NCBI GenBank assembly: GCA_025558095.1
Contig: JAIVFI010000016.1
Location: forward strand, 558,001-622,000
DNA: 64,000 nt
Origin: Hyaloraphidium curvatum
Taxonomy: Eukaryota > Monoblepharomycota > Hyaloraphidiomycetes > Hyaloraphidiales > Hyaloraphidiaceae
Direction of reading: 5' to 3'
In this document: positions 28,811-41,100 of the stretch, piece after piece
Layout of the letters: each line of letters opens with the position of its first letter
Position numbering within the stretch: position 1 is the first letter of the stretch
The notes under the pieces: generated by a model
Told to the model about the DNA's origin: nothing
The model's database searches: none
Seen by the model: the letters and a program-made list of their open reading frames with translations, nothing else
Program-made: the position numbers and the translations under genes

Positions 28811-30069
28811 TCAGCTCGCAGGTTTCATCTTTGGAGCCAGCTCGCGGGATTGGGGCCGCCCGACCCGGAGAGGGAGGGTGGGCGGGGGGAGAGAAAGGAG
28901 AAAGAAGATCATGTTCGGGTTGCCCGGGACCTAGTTTTAGTCCTTGGTCGCGTTGGCCGTGACGGGGGCATCCGAAGTGGGAGGGTGTCGTAGAGCTGTC
29001 GTGGACGCTGACGGCTGGAAGGGCGGAAAGCGCCATGAAGCGCGCGGGGCGATCGGGCGCGCGGCGGGCTGCATTCTCGGGCTTCGGCTTGGCGACGGAT
29101 GGGGCGACAGAGCGGAGACAGCCGACTCTGGTGCGATTCGTTTGGAGGCTGGTGGCCGTTACCCGCTTTCCACTTGGCCGGATCGATCATCTTCGGGCGG
29201 GCTCCACCAAAGAACGGGCTTCCCGGCGCCGTCGGGCGGGACACCGCCGCACCGATAACCTGCGTGATATTTTCTGAGGCTAACTGTTAACTCGGAAGCG
29301 CGGTCCGAAGCCGCCGATGCAATTTCTCGCGCGGGTGGCACCGCGCAGGCTCGGGAGAGGTCCCTGTCCAGCCGCCGTTATGTATGCCGACGGCCGCCAA
29401 ACCTTTCCCACGGCCCTGGGCCGGCCGGCCACATCCTCCCGATGTACTGTCCGCTTCTCGCTCCGCCGAGCCGCGTTTAGACGTAGGGATAGTCATCGAA
29501 CGCCACTCCCGCATGGTCATCTCCCCGATTGGCGCTCACGTCGGCAACAACGCAAACGCAGTACATCCCCGGCGATCTGCTCCCCTTTCCAAGTCCGTTT
29601 TTTTGTCTGGGTTGCGGCTACCTGCCAGCGCGGCACTGGGCGGCGGCGCGGCCAAGACTAGGGGACAGGGCGGGGCTGGTGAGGGGTGCCTTCAGGGTCG
29701 CTATGGGGACGGCGGAATAAACGAAGCTGTCCCTTTCTGGACCTTGGCGAGGGTTAGGTTGGGCTGCGGGAAAATGCATCGCCGAGCCCCGCGCCGCAAA
29801 GCCGGGGAGATCCCTTTGCTCAAACCGCACAAGATTGACGTTCCAATCGCTTTCGGAGTGCATGGGGAATCAGGGCGGCGCGATTGTGCGGCTCGGCGGC
29901 AATGGAGCCGCAAGTCGCCGCCAAGTCGCCGTCATGGACCCCTACGCCCAGGCCCGAGGCGGCAAACGTCGGCTGCTAGGGACCGTGTAGTACACAATCC
30001 CACCGCCGTGCCCAAAAAGGCCCATCAGCACTCCCCGGGCTCTCGATCAACCCCCCATCCGGCATCGTC
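28811..30069. other. long intergenic region
   Basis: About 1.26 kb without a credible gene. Several open frames exist (one of 229 codons at 29384-30073), but they lack domain signals, have erratic composition and overlap each other, as expected by chance at this GC content. No repeat or RNA gene was recognised. Confidence 0.5.
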
Positions 30070-31862
30070 ATGATCCGCCGCGCCATCGTAGCCGCGCTCG
30101 CCCTGCTTTGCGCGCTGGTCCTGGCCGCCGCGCCGGCCCGCGTTGCCTCCATCGCCGTCGCCCGCCGCGCCGCCGACGGCGCACTCGGCGCCGCCGCTGA
30201 AGACTTGTACGCCGGCGCTGCCGCCGACGAAGGGCACGTCCTGGCCGCACGCCAGGCCAAGAAGAGTGGGTGCCGCCGCGCTGCGGTGTCCCTTGGTCGT
30301 GCCCGGTGCTGACGTTCCCAATCACCTCCCGCCAGCGTCCACCAAGCGCAAGGCGACGACCAAGAAGGTGATCAAGAAGACGACGACCAAGAAAGTGGTT
30401 AGGAAGACGACCACCAAGCGGAAGGCTACGACCAAGAAGGGCAGCGCCGCCGGGAAAGTGACCACCAAGAAGATCATCAGGACCACTGCTCGCAAGGTCG
30501 CGCAGGTGTGTGGGAGGCAAGGACGGTGCGGCTCCGGGATCGCTCACGCTCGACTGCTTCTCGTCCGATCGAGCAGACCACTGCGCCGCCGGCCCCGCCT
30601 CCGCCGGTGATCACCACATCCCCGCCCGCCCCGCCTCCGCCGGCGCCGACTACCGCCGCTCCCCCGCCCGCGACCACCGCTCCCCCGCCTCCGCCTCCCG
30701 CGACCACGGCGCCTCCCCCGCCGCCGCCCACCAGCACCGCCACACGCACGCGCAGGGTCCAGGTCACGCAATCGGTGAGCGAATCTCCTTTTCCGGTCCA
30801 CATGCAGCAAGCTGACGGCGATCACTCACCCTGCCGCGCAGTACTTCCCCCTAGGCCCCACTGGCACGGTCGCCTACTGCGCACCCAGCAGCGTGTCCGT
30901 CTCCCGCGGTGCGGTGAACACCTACGATGTCGTTGTGAACACTCCCTCCGCCGTCAACCTAGACGACTTCTTCGTGACCATGGACGCCGACATCCAGGGC
31001 GCCAACCTGCTCGTTGTCACCCTTCTTCATCCAACGAAACCCTACGTCGATCTGTTCAAGAACGCAAACTCGCAGACGTGTCTGACCCCCAGATCCGAGC
31101 GCACCTTCTCCGACTCGGCACCCCAGACTTCGGCCGCGAACTGTGCCGCGACCACGCTCAAGCCCGTCACGAACTCGCTTGCCGCGATAAAAAGCGGCTT
31201 TGGGGGCCTCCAGCTCTACCGGTTCGTGGTGAGCATGCCGTCACCCGGCGGCGACCCGACACAAGGCAACGGCACCATCTACAGCCTCTGCATGAGGGCG
31301 GTGTACCCAGCGGTAAGCCAGATCGCGCATGGGCCACGTGCATTCGATCCTGACGACGGACTCCGATCTCCAGGTTACGCCCCCAACGCCCGCCGCCCCG
31401 ACCAGCCAGTGCCTCGACCTGAGCGCGCCCGACAAGGGCGTGATCGACAAGAAGGACGCCGAAGTCCGCTTCCCGCTCACCATCTCGGGCGTGCCCGGCG
31501 CCATCACCAGCTTGATCATCACGCTCCAGTTCTACTCGCCCGACATGCGGAACATCGAGACCTACGTGTACTCCGCATCCTCCGACACCAAGTCCTCCTA
31601 CCCGATCCCCATCACCAATGCCACCGTGGCCAATTGCGCGGCGAGCAACCCCAAATGGACCTTCCGTGACGACGGGTTTTACAAGTACGACGCCTGCGAC
31701 AACACGGACCTCTACCCGGCCTCCGCGCTGGCCGAGCTGCGCGGGTTCCCCGTGAGCGACACGTGGTACATCTCGGCGATAGACTCGAACAAGAACTTCG
31801 GGACCTCTATCGCAAAGGTGAACGAGCTGTGCCTGTACTTCAACGGTGCGACGCCGGCCTAG
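30070..31862 (+). CDS. secreted Lys/Thr- and Pro-rich protein with two P-domain-like modules
   Basis: Exons 30070-30265, 30336-30505, 30577-30774, 30842-31312 and 31374-31862 (introns 61-71 nt) give 507 residues. A signal peptide (IVAALALLCALVLAAAPAR) is followed by a very basic repeat of KKxTTTKK type (about residues 66-122), then a Pro/Thr stalk (TTAPPPPPPATTAPPP). Two beta-rich modules of about 130-160 residues follow. The second ends FRDDGFYKYDAC, ALAELRGFPVSDTWYISAID and VNELCLYF, resembling the P domain of proprotein convertases; the first, ending near YSLCMRAVYPA, looks like a weaker copy. No protease domain is present. It is probably an extracellular or wall-attached adhesive protein. 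The same module ends both giant proteins next door. Confidence 0.65.
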
Positions 31863-32116
31863 GCGTGTGGCAGGCGGGCGGAGGAGCGAGCGAGGGTGGC
31901 AGCAGTTAGAGAAAAAGGCCGAAAGGAAGCCCAGAGATGTTGATATGTGACAGGAAGGGCGAGCTACTTCATAGATTGTATCGCGCAAAGACTGACAAGT
32001 CAGGACATCGCCGGCTGCACCCCGCGCGGAGCCGACTCGGCGCGCCATACGTCCACTCTCGCCGATATCGTGCTTGGGGAGTAAAGGCCGTCAATGAAAC
32101 CATTCGTCTTTTCCGC

Positions 32117-35100
32117 TCACTCGGTCTTGAGCCACAAACACCACTCATAGAACCGGAATGTCCTCGGAGGATCCGTCATCGCCGGGCGGAATGCGAGCGT
32201 CCAGGTGCCCCCCGGCGCCTTGCCGCGGTAAATGCGGAAAGGCTCCCGCGGCTTGACCGTGTTGGACTCGCAGGTGCCGTTCGCAACGTCGCCGGGGTAG
32301 ACGCTCGTGTCGTCGCGGAAGGTGAAGTAGACCCTGCGCTCGCTAAAGTCGCACGACTGCGCTTGGGAGCTCATCAGGTAGTTTGCTGTGCCGTCGGGGT
32401 GGGCGAGGGATGCGTCCGTGCCGTACTCGTGCCTGTACATGAGGCTGACAGACACGTTCGCAATGGTCCCGCCGGGGGGCACGGTGACGTTGCGCAGGTA
32501 CACGACCTCCGCGCCCGAAGACAGCGTGCCTGGTCCTTCGAAGTAGGTCCGGTCGCAATAGGAGGTCATGCCGGGCGCGACGTCGGGGGTCTCGGTGGTG
32601 ACGGTCCGCTGCGTGCACGAGCGAAGCATCAGAAGTTCCGAACAAGACAGTGGCATGGAAGCACCCACCGATGTCGTCGAAGTGCTCGTGCGACTCGCGG
32701 GCATTCTCGTGCTGGAAGCCGACGTGCTGGTGGAAGCGCCTGGCTGCGCGATCGTCCCACCCTCCTGCGGGACGCAACTTCCATCCAGGAGCTCGAGCGT
32801 CGTCATGGCTAGCGCGTACCCCGCCGTGCGCTCCATCGTGATCGAATCGTCTGGCGAGGTGACGGGCCTGTTGGGCGCCGTGGTTCCTGGCCTGAAGATG
32901 CGAAAGCTGAAGCTCGTGTCGGTTGGAGCAAAGGGCACCATGGCGCCGTTGACGAGGGCGTCGGGCGCCGGGCTGGCGTCCACGTCCGCGCGGCCGGCCA
33001 AGGCGGAGTTGATGGCCTCGATGGCGTCGTACGCCTGGCGCGCGGTCGAGAACGGGAGGGAGACGTTGGCGGCGGAACCAAAGTAGTCGTTGAAGGCAGC
33101 CCGCCCGTCGGCGCCGCCCAAGTTCTGCCGGAAGATGACGTTGTACGACTTGCAGCCGATCACGACGTTGTTCAGGACGGATTTAAACGTCGCAGTCTGG
33201 GATCGGATCCACGCTTTAGTGCTACCCAAACTGTGCGCGCTCCGATCGAAACTCACCCCGGAACTGCACGCCAACCCGCTCGACACAACCGGAGCCGGCG
33301 GCGGGCAGGGTCCCTGGGTTATGGTCGGTCCCAGGGTTATGGAGCGGCTGGTCGTCCTCGTAAAGGACGTCGTGGAAGTGAACGAGGTGCTCGAGGTTAA
33401 GGTGGTCGCCGTCCTCGTCGTCGCCGTGCGGCTGGTGCTTGTCGGCGTGCGCGTGGTGGTGCTGCTGGTTGCGGTGCGGGAGCTGCTCGTGGCCGTGAGG
33501 GTGGAGCTGGTAGCTGTCAATGACCTCGTGGCCGTAATGGTAGAGCTCGTGGCCGGGCGGCTGCTTGTGGTCGCGGTCTGCGTCGAAGAAGCCCGTGGGA
33601 GGGTTGTCGACGAAGCCGGCCGCGGCACTGTTGTGGACGATGCGGCTGGCAGCGCAGTGCTGGTCACCGTTCTGCTAGTGCTGCTCGCCGTCCTGCTCGC
33701 CGTTATGCTGGTGCTGCTCGCTGCTACGGTGCTGCTACTTGCTGTCCGGCTGCCAGTGCGCGCCGGCTGCGTCGACGTCGGGAGCACAGCAGTCGTCGAG
33801 CTCGGCCTCGGGGCCGTCATAGTGCCCGAGGCCGACCTTGTACTGCTCGACGCAGTGGCCGTGCCCGAAGCCGACCTTGTGCTGCTCGACACAGTGGCCG
33901 TCATCGAAGCGGTCGGGGACGCGGTCCGCGTGGCCGTCCGCGTTTCGGTCGGCGAGGCTGTCCGAGTGCCCGTGCGCGTGGCTGATGCGGTCGCCGACGC
34001 CGTCTGGGTTGCCGTTGGCGTCCTGGTCGTCGAGGTCGACGGCGTCCTCCTCCAAGCCTACACCGGTGCACGAAACATGTCAGACATGCATGCCGACATC
34101 ATCGCCATCCGAAGCACCCACCGTGGTCTGCCTCGCCGGTCCAAGCCCCAGATTGACCGCGTAGAACGTCCGCTCCTCGTTCTCCGGCCCCGCGAGCCCG
34201 TAAAGCCTCCCGTCCGCGCCCTGCAGCACCCCGCTCAGCGGCAGCACGATTCCGTCGCGGTCCGCCATGGAATAGTTGGCGAATCCCGCCGCCCACCCCC
34301 CGTCACCGGACGAGGGGAAGCGGAAGATCTCGGCCGCCGTGGTGCCGTACAGGTCGCCGCCGATTTGGATCAGCGGCCCGCGGGGCGTGCAACCCCCGAC
34401 ACCAGATGGCCCGCGGAAGACGAAGAGCTGCTCGGAGCCGACGTAGCGCCGCCATCGGTACGCAGAGCCGCAGTTCTCCGGGCCGCCCTCGGAAAGCAGC
34501 CCTGGGCAGAAGGGAAAGGGTGAGCCATGCGATCGCAAAGGCTCCCCGTTCGGTCACCCACCAAACACGTCCGTCCCCACAGCCAACGGCGGATCCAACG
34601 CCATGCTCCCGAACCCGAACTGCGACTCAGACCAACCCCCGTCAGACCACAGCGCGAGCAAGGTCCCGTTGAGCGCCGTCCTCCCGTACAGCGTGGTCAC
34701 GTACACCGTGTCGTTGCCGCCGATCGACACGCCGCCGACGGGGCGGTAGCCCGTACTCGGCCTCGCGAGCTGGTAGAACACTTCCGGGGCAGGCGATCCG
34801 GGGCGGAGGCGGAATATCGCGCCGTCGTTCACCGACCCGCCCTGGTTCAGCGCACCATAGAGCGTGCCGTCCGAGCCCACTGCGAGCCTGCCCATGGGGT
34901 CTGAGCCGGAGGGCAGGGTGGCGATTGCGCGGACGGTGCCGGCGGCGTCGAGCGCCCAGATCTTGGGCGGAGAAGGCGTGCCTTCCTCGCCGTTGCGCCC
35001 GCTGGTGGTGCCGTAGAAGCAGTTGCACTGGCTCGAGTAGACGGGCACGGTCTCGGGGAAGCACCCCGCCCCGTCGTCCTGGAAAAGGTGTACCACGGAG

Positions 35101-37097
35101 AACGCGCCCGACGGGGTGATCGAGAACAGGGTGCCGCACTCGTTAGCTGTCGTCAGTCCTGTGAAGCCCCGCGCGACGCCGAGGAAGTTGCCGTCGGGCG
35201 CCTCGGCGATGCCGGTGACGGTGCCGAGGTCGGCGCTGATGCGGAACAGCACCGTCGGGCTGGCGGCGGGGAAGGTGGCACGAGTGGCCGTCCGCGAGGC
35301 GCTGCGGGTGGCCGTCCGCGTAGCCGTGCGGGAGGTGCTCGTCGCGGTGCGGGTACTCGTCGTGCTTTGGCGCAGCCCGACGTCGAGGGCAAAGAGCGTC
35401 CCCGTCGCCCCCGTCAGCGAGCCCGAGGTGACCCCGTAGAGCAGCCCGTCGTCACCCAGCACCAGCCCGTCCACGGGCTGCCCGCCAAACAGCTCCGGCT
35501 CGCCGTTGCCCGCGGGATAACCCTCGTACCAGGAAAAGGTGAGCACTATCTCGGCCCCCGTGCTCCCGTCCGCCTTGACGCGCATGATCCTGCCGCTCGA
35601 GTAGCTCGTCGAAGTGCCGCCGTAGTAGAGCCAGCCCCCGGCCTCGACCATCCCAGTCGTCCCGCCGCGGTCGCCCTGCATGTGCGCCAGCACGGCGAGC
35701 TCCCCCGAAGGGCGCAGGATCCACGCGGTGCCCCGGTTGTTTGCCCCGCCCTGGCGGCACGTGCCGACAACCGACCCGTCTGCCAGCCGCAGCACGTAGT
35801 CGTACGCCCTGACCCCCGTGGACGCGTTGAAATGCGCCAGCGTGGACAGCAGCCCGGCGGGCGAGATGCGGAAGACAGTGCCCTCCCCGAACCGCCCACC
35901 CTTCGTCGTCGCGCCGTACATCAGCCCGTCCGCGCCGAGGGTGAGCCCGCTGTAGGGCTCGCTGCCCCTCTCCGCCGCGTTGGGCCCGCCGAAGTGGAAA
36001 AGGATGGTCAGGGTGCCGTCCTGCGCGGCGCGGAACACGGTGCCGCCGTCGTAGAGGCCACTGATCGTTGTGGTCCCGTAAATGTTGCCGTCTGGCCCGC
36101 GGACGACGGATCCCATGGGCGAGGAGCCGGTGCTGACGTTGAAGCCCACGAACCCGGAGATGGATCCCGTCGCGGGGCTGTAGCGCGCCACGGTCCCCAG
36201 GCCCGATGGCCCGCCCGACTGCGTGGGGATGTAGTAGGCGCCATCCGCACCCGGCACGGGCCTCCCCTGCGGGTATCCGCCCGTGTTGCGGTCGATGAAA
36301 TAAGCGACGATCCGCGGGCTGTCCCCGGGGATGTACCGCCACACGGCGCCGCAGTCGCCGCACCCGGGGTTAACGTCGTAGTCGCCGCCGGCGTACGAGA
36401 CGCCGTAAATCGTGCCATTGTCGGCGAGCGCAATGCCCCGCGCCCCGTTCAGGTTGTAGTCCAGCTTGGCCAATAGGGTCGGCGTCGCGCGGAACGTCGG
36501 GGTGGCGGTGGTCGAAGTCCGCGTGATTGTGCGCGACGTGGAGGTGCGGGAACGTGTGGTGGAAGCGGACCGGGTCGTGCCGGTCAGCGAGGTCGACGAG
36601 AGGGTTGACGGCGTGCGGGTCGCCGACGCCGTGGGCGAGGTGGACGTGAGCGACGAAGAGGTGGGGGAGGCGGTCGAAGAGGACGCCGTCCTCGACGCCG
36701 AGCGGGTCGTTGAAGCAGTCAACGAGGTCCGCGACGTGGTCGACGAAGTCCGCAAAAGCGTGATCGAAGAAGAAGTCGGCGTCGAAGACGAGAGCGTCCG
36801 CGAGGCCGAGAGGGAGTTGGTCGCGGAGCGCGACGAGGAAGAGGGCGTCGAAGGCGAAAGTGTCCGCGACGCCGAGCGGGTCGCCGACCGCGTGGCCGAC
36901 GACGACGAGCACCCTCCAAAAACCGTCACCGTGCGCTCCGCGGTCACCGTGACCGTAACCGTGCGGAACTCGGTTGCCGCGCAGGTGCCGGTCGGGCCCG
37001 CCTGCCGCGGCTCGATCGCGGCGCCGCCCGCCCCGCCGCACGCGGCCAGCGCGAGCAGCAGCCAGATCGACAGCATCGCCAGCGCCGTGCGGCCCAT
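32117..37097 (-). CDS. giant secreted chimera A: GloVer-type repeats, S/T/R tracts, P-domain-like end
   Basis: Exons 34562-37097, 34122-34501, 33257-34057, 32669-33196 and 32117-32608 (introns 57-64 nt, the last two being stop-free multiples of three) give 1578 residues. In order: signal peptide (MGRTALAMLSIWLLLALAAC); Ser/Thr/Arg tract (about 65-205); GloVer-like repeats (GLGTVARYSPATGSISG, DGGTVFRAAQDGTLTILFHF, LGADGLMYGATTKGG); a short S/T/R hinge; a second repeat block into exon 2; an S/T/R tract of about 250 residues; an unrecognised domain (FKSVLNNVVIGCKSYNVIF onward); an S/T spacer; and a P-domain-like end (VSLMYRHEYGTDASLAHPDG, FRDDTS, GGTWTLAF, FYEWCLWL). It is likely heavily O-glycosylated and extracellular. 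It is the inverted paralogue of 38178-43453. Confidence 0.7.
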
Positions 37098-38177
37098 GAC
37101 CCGGGATGGGCGGCGAAAACGGCCCGCCGGGCGGTTCGGGAGGTGCGGCAACCCCGTCAGCGTCAGCCGCCCCAGCCGCCACTCCGCGACCCCGCGCACT
37201 CGGATCGGGCAAAGTTGGTTTCTCACGGTGATGAGCTTACAAGGCGAAAGGTCGTCCGCCTCATTGGTGAGCTGGAGAAGCCGATGCCCAAACGCTCAAA
37301 TGAGCGCGACACCGCTTCCGCCGGCTCCTGGTCCCACAAATCACTTCTACTCTCACTCGCCCATACCAAACCTCCTCGTTGATCACCCTGTCCTACACCA
37401 TCTTAGTCCATCAAATGAACGCGAGAGAAGCTGGATGCCCTCCGGCATAGGAAGCCGAGCCTGCTTGACGCATTCGCGACGGAGCTCACCCCTCTTGACT
37501 TGGACTTTTCTCCGCAATGCGTTTTGCTACTGCCTACTCTAAATGAGGTGGGTGGCGCTTGCGGCGGGATGGCGCGGGTGCGGGCGAGCTCATGGATTGT
37601 TCGGATGGTTTGGCTCATGAAGGCGAACTTCGAGGCGGTTCAGGGGGCCACGAGGCTACAGATTCTAGTGGCGTGGCGAGAGAGGGATCTTACGGGGCGA
37701 AGCCATGGGACTAGAGAGCGCGAAAAGGAACTTCGCCGCGATCACCAAGGTCAACGAAAGGTTTGCCGTCCTTGAACGGCGCTTCACCTAAACTAGGTAC
37801 TGGAGAACGTCGGGAGCTGGCATTGGCCAAAACGGCCGTGTCATAGCCGGTCTTTTATTTGACTTTGGAAGGGCGCGAGGCGTCAGGAAATCGCGCCAAC
37901 GCCGATGTCTCCAGCCCGGGGGGACCCATTGTCAGGGACGCCGGGACCCATCGCGGGGCTGTAGGTGCGCGGAGCCGGCCCACCGCCCCATCCGTCCGCC
38001 CTTGGCTCCATCCAATTTCTCCGCGACAGGAGCACCCCTCCAGGCACGCCCCCTCGGTCCGATCCGAGTGGGCGGCGGGTCGGCGGTGGTGGCGGCTGGG
38101 TTGGCTGACGCCGCTTTGTCGTGCGCCCTTGCGCCGGTCCGACCGCCCTGCGACGTTCCGGGCGCCCATCCCGGCCG
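37098..38177. other. spacer between the two head-to-head giant genes
   Basis: 1.08 kb that must hold both divergent promoters. The outer 100 bp or so next to each ATG are related to each other in inverted orientation (for example cgcccatcccgg just before each start); the middle is unique. A small frame at 37705-37791 (MGLESAKRNFAAITKVNERF...) looks protein-like but is too short to call a gene. Confidence 0.5.
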
Positions 38178-41100
38178 ATGGGCCGCGCGGCGCTCGCGAT
38201 GCTGCCGATCTGGCTGCTGCTCGCGCTGGCCGCGTGCGGCGGGGCGGCCGGCGCCGCGATCGAGCCGCGGCAGGCGGCGGCGACGACGTGCCCCGCGACC
38301 GCGTTCCGCACGGTCACGGTCACCGTGACGGCGGCGGAGAGGACGGTGACGGTTTTTGGAGGGTGCTCGTCGTCGTCAGCAACCGCGTCGTGGACGTCGT
38401 CGACCCGCTCGGCGTCGCGCACGCCCTCTTCGCGGACACCCTCTTCTACGTCCCTATCCGCGACCACATCTCTCTCGCGGTCGCGGACGGCGTCGTTCTC
38501 CACGACGTTTTCCTCTTCGCTCTCAGCCTTGCGGACGCCGTCGTCGTCGACCCCCTCATCCTCCTCTTTCACCTCTTCATCTCGCAAGTCCACCTCGCCC
38601 ACGGCGTCGGCGACCCGCACTTGGTCAACCCTTTCGTCGACCTCATTGACTGGCAGGCCGACCACCAGCTCGTTCACGGCTTCGCCGAGCCGCACGGCGA
38701 CGAGCTCAACTCGGACGGCTTCATCGACCACCTCACGTTCCCGCACCTCGTCGTCCCGTACAGTTACGCGCACTGCGACCACTGCAACCCCGATGTTCCA
38801 CGCGACGCCGACGCTCCTCGCCAAGCTGGACTACTCGCTCACGGGCGCGCAAGGCATCGCGCTCGCCGACAATGGCACAATCTACGGCGTGTCGTATGCC
38901 GGTGGCGACTACGAACTCGGCCCCGGGTGTGGCGACTGCGGAGTAGTGTGGCGTTACGTCCCGGGTGACACCGCGCGGATAGCCGCATTCTTCAACGACC
39001 GCGACACGGGCGGATACCCGCAGGGGCGGCCCGTGCCTGGCTCGGATGGCGCCTACTACATCCCCACGCAGTCAGGCGGCAGATCGGGTCTGGGGACCGT
39101 GGCGCGCTACAGCCCCGCGACGGGATCCATCTCCGGGTTCGTGAGCTTCAACGTCAGCACCGGCGCCTCACCCATGGGATCCGTCGTCCGCGGGCCGGAC
39201 GGCAACATGTATGGCACCACCTCGTTCGGCGGCCTCTACGACGGCGGCAGCGTGTTCCGCGCCGCGCAGGACGGCACCCTGACTATCCTTTTTCACTTTG
39301 GGGGCCCCAACGTGGCGGAACGGGGCGGCGAGCCCTACGGCGGGCTTACCCTCGGCGCGGACGGGCTGATGTACGGTACGACCTACAAGGGGGGCCGGTT
39401 CGACGGCGGCACCCTGTTCCGCATCTCCCCCGCGGGCCTGCTCTCCACCCTGGCGCACTTCAACGCATCCACGGGGCACAGGCCGGTGAACTACCCGCTC
39501 AGACTGGCCGACGGGTCCGTCGTCGGCACGTGCCGCCAGGGCGGGGCAAACAACCGGGGCACCGCGTGGATCCTGCGCCCGTCGGGGGAGCTCGCCGTGC
39601 TGGCGCACATGCAGGGCGACCGCGGCGGGACGACCGGGATGGTCGAGGCCGGGGGCTGGCTCTACTACGGCGGCACTTCGACGAGCTACTCGAGCGGCAG
39701 GATCATGCGCGTCAAGGCGGACGGGAGCACGGGGGCCGAGATAGTGCTCACGTTTTCCTGGTACGAGGGTTATCCCGCGGGCAACGGCGAGCCGGAGCTG
39801 TTTGGCGGGCAGCCCGTGGACGGGCTGGTGCTGGGTGACGACGGGCTGCTCTACGGGGTCACCTCGGGCTCGCTGACGGGGGCGACGGGGACGCTCTTTG
39901 CCCTCGACGTCGGGCTGCGCCAGAGCACGAGCACCTCCCGCACGTCGGCCACCCGCACGGCGTCGACCAGCGTGGCGCCGACCGCCACAAAGTCAATCAC
40001 CGCGACTCAATCCACCGCATCGAGGACGGCCTCGAGGTCGCAAACCGCAACCGTGCCGACGAGCTCGCGGTCGGCCACGGCCACCCGCCGATCATCCACG
40101 GCCGCGGCGCCGGCGATGCCGTCGACCACCGCGCGCTCCACGACCAGCAGATCCGCCAGCCGCAGCCCGTCGACCACCTCCACCCGATCGTCGAGCACCT
40201 CCCGCACCCGGACCACCACGACGACCCCGCCAATCATCGCCCGCGTGCTGCACCGCTTCGACTGGACCGCTGGCAGCCCCATCGGCATCGCCCAGGCACC
40301 CGACGGGAGCTTCAGGGGGACCAGCTGGGTGGGAGGGCAGGACAGCTGGGGCACCTTCTTTTCGCTGTCTGCGGCGGGAGCGTACAGCACCCTGTTCACG
40401 TTCGACGGGACGACCAGCAACCTCGTCTACGCGTCGGGCCCGCCCTCCTATTCCCCGCAGTGCCAGTGCTTCTACGGCACCACCGAGGGCTCCGAGTTCT
40501 ACATCGGCCCGGACGGCGAGACGAGCTTCTCCGCCGACGGCACTCTGTACTCCGTCGACCTGGCCGGTACCGTATCGGTTCTCGCTCGGTTCTCCCCAAG
40601 GGACGAGCGGCCCAGCGGCGCGCTGGCGATCGGTCCCAACGGCACCGTGTACGGGACACTGTACACCCCCGCGGGGGACGGCGGCCAGGTGGGGAAGGTG
40701 TACAGGTACGACCCTTCCTCCGGCACCGTTTCGACCGTGGTCGACCTCGCCGCGGCCGGGCTGGGCGCGTATCCGGACGGGGTGACCCTGGGCCCGGACG
40801 GCAGGCTGTACGGCGCGGTGGCGATGCTGGACGACTTCGAGGCGGCGGGGTACCTGTACAGCGTGGGCACGGACGGGTCGGGGCTGCTGTCGGGGGCGGT
40901 CGAGCGCAACGTCGGGAAGCCGGTGCTGGGCGCGCATGGGTACGCGTACGGTGGGTGCATCCCGGGCGCAACCTGCCACTGCCGTCGCTGACGCCAGCGC
41001 AGCGATTACGTTGGAGTTCAGAAACTCCTTGTGCTTTGGCAGGATCGTCCGTTGGCAGCCCGGGTCGCCGGTCACGACGCTGTTCACGTTCCCGTCGGAC

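Noticed and set aside
29384-30073. Open frame of 229 codons in the 28.8-30.1 kb spacer
   Set aside because: Composition is random-like and no motif, signal peptide or splice logic is visible; such frames are expected at this GC content.
33090-34523. Plus-strand open frame of 477 codons rich in Val/Leu
   Set aside because: It is antisense to the Ser/Thr/Arg tract of giant gene A. Codons for STR repeats read backwards give long Val/Leu/Ala frames; no start context, domain or splicing supports it.
37095-37097. Lipoprotein-like LAAC motif after the signal peptides of the giant proteins, suggesting bacterial origin
   Set aside because: The genes contain spliceosomal introns and the motif is short; in a eukaryote this is just a signal peptide with a Cys near its end.
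37705-37791. Small frame beginning MGLESAKRNFAAITKV
   Set aside because: Only 28 codons with no upstream exon or homologue I recognise; kept as a remark in the spacer entry.
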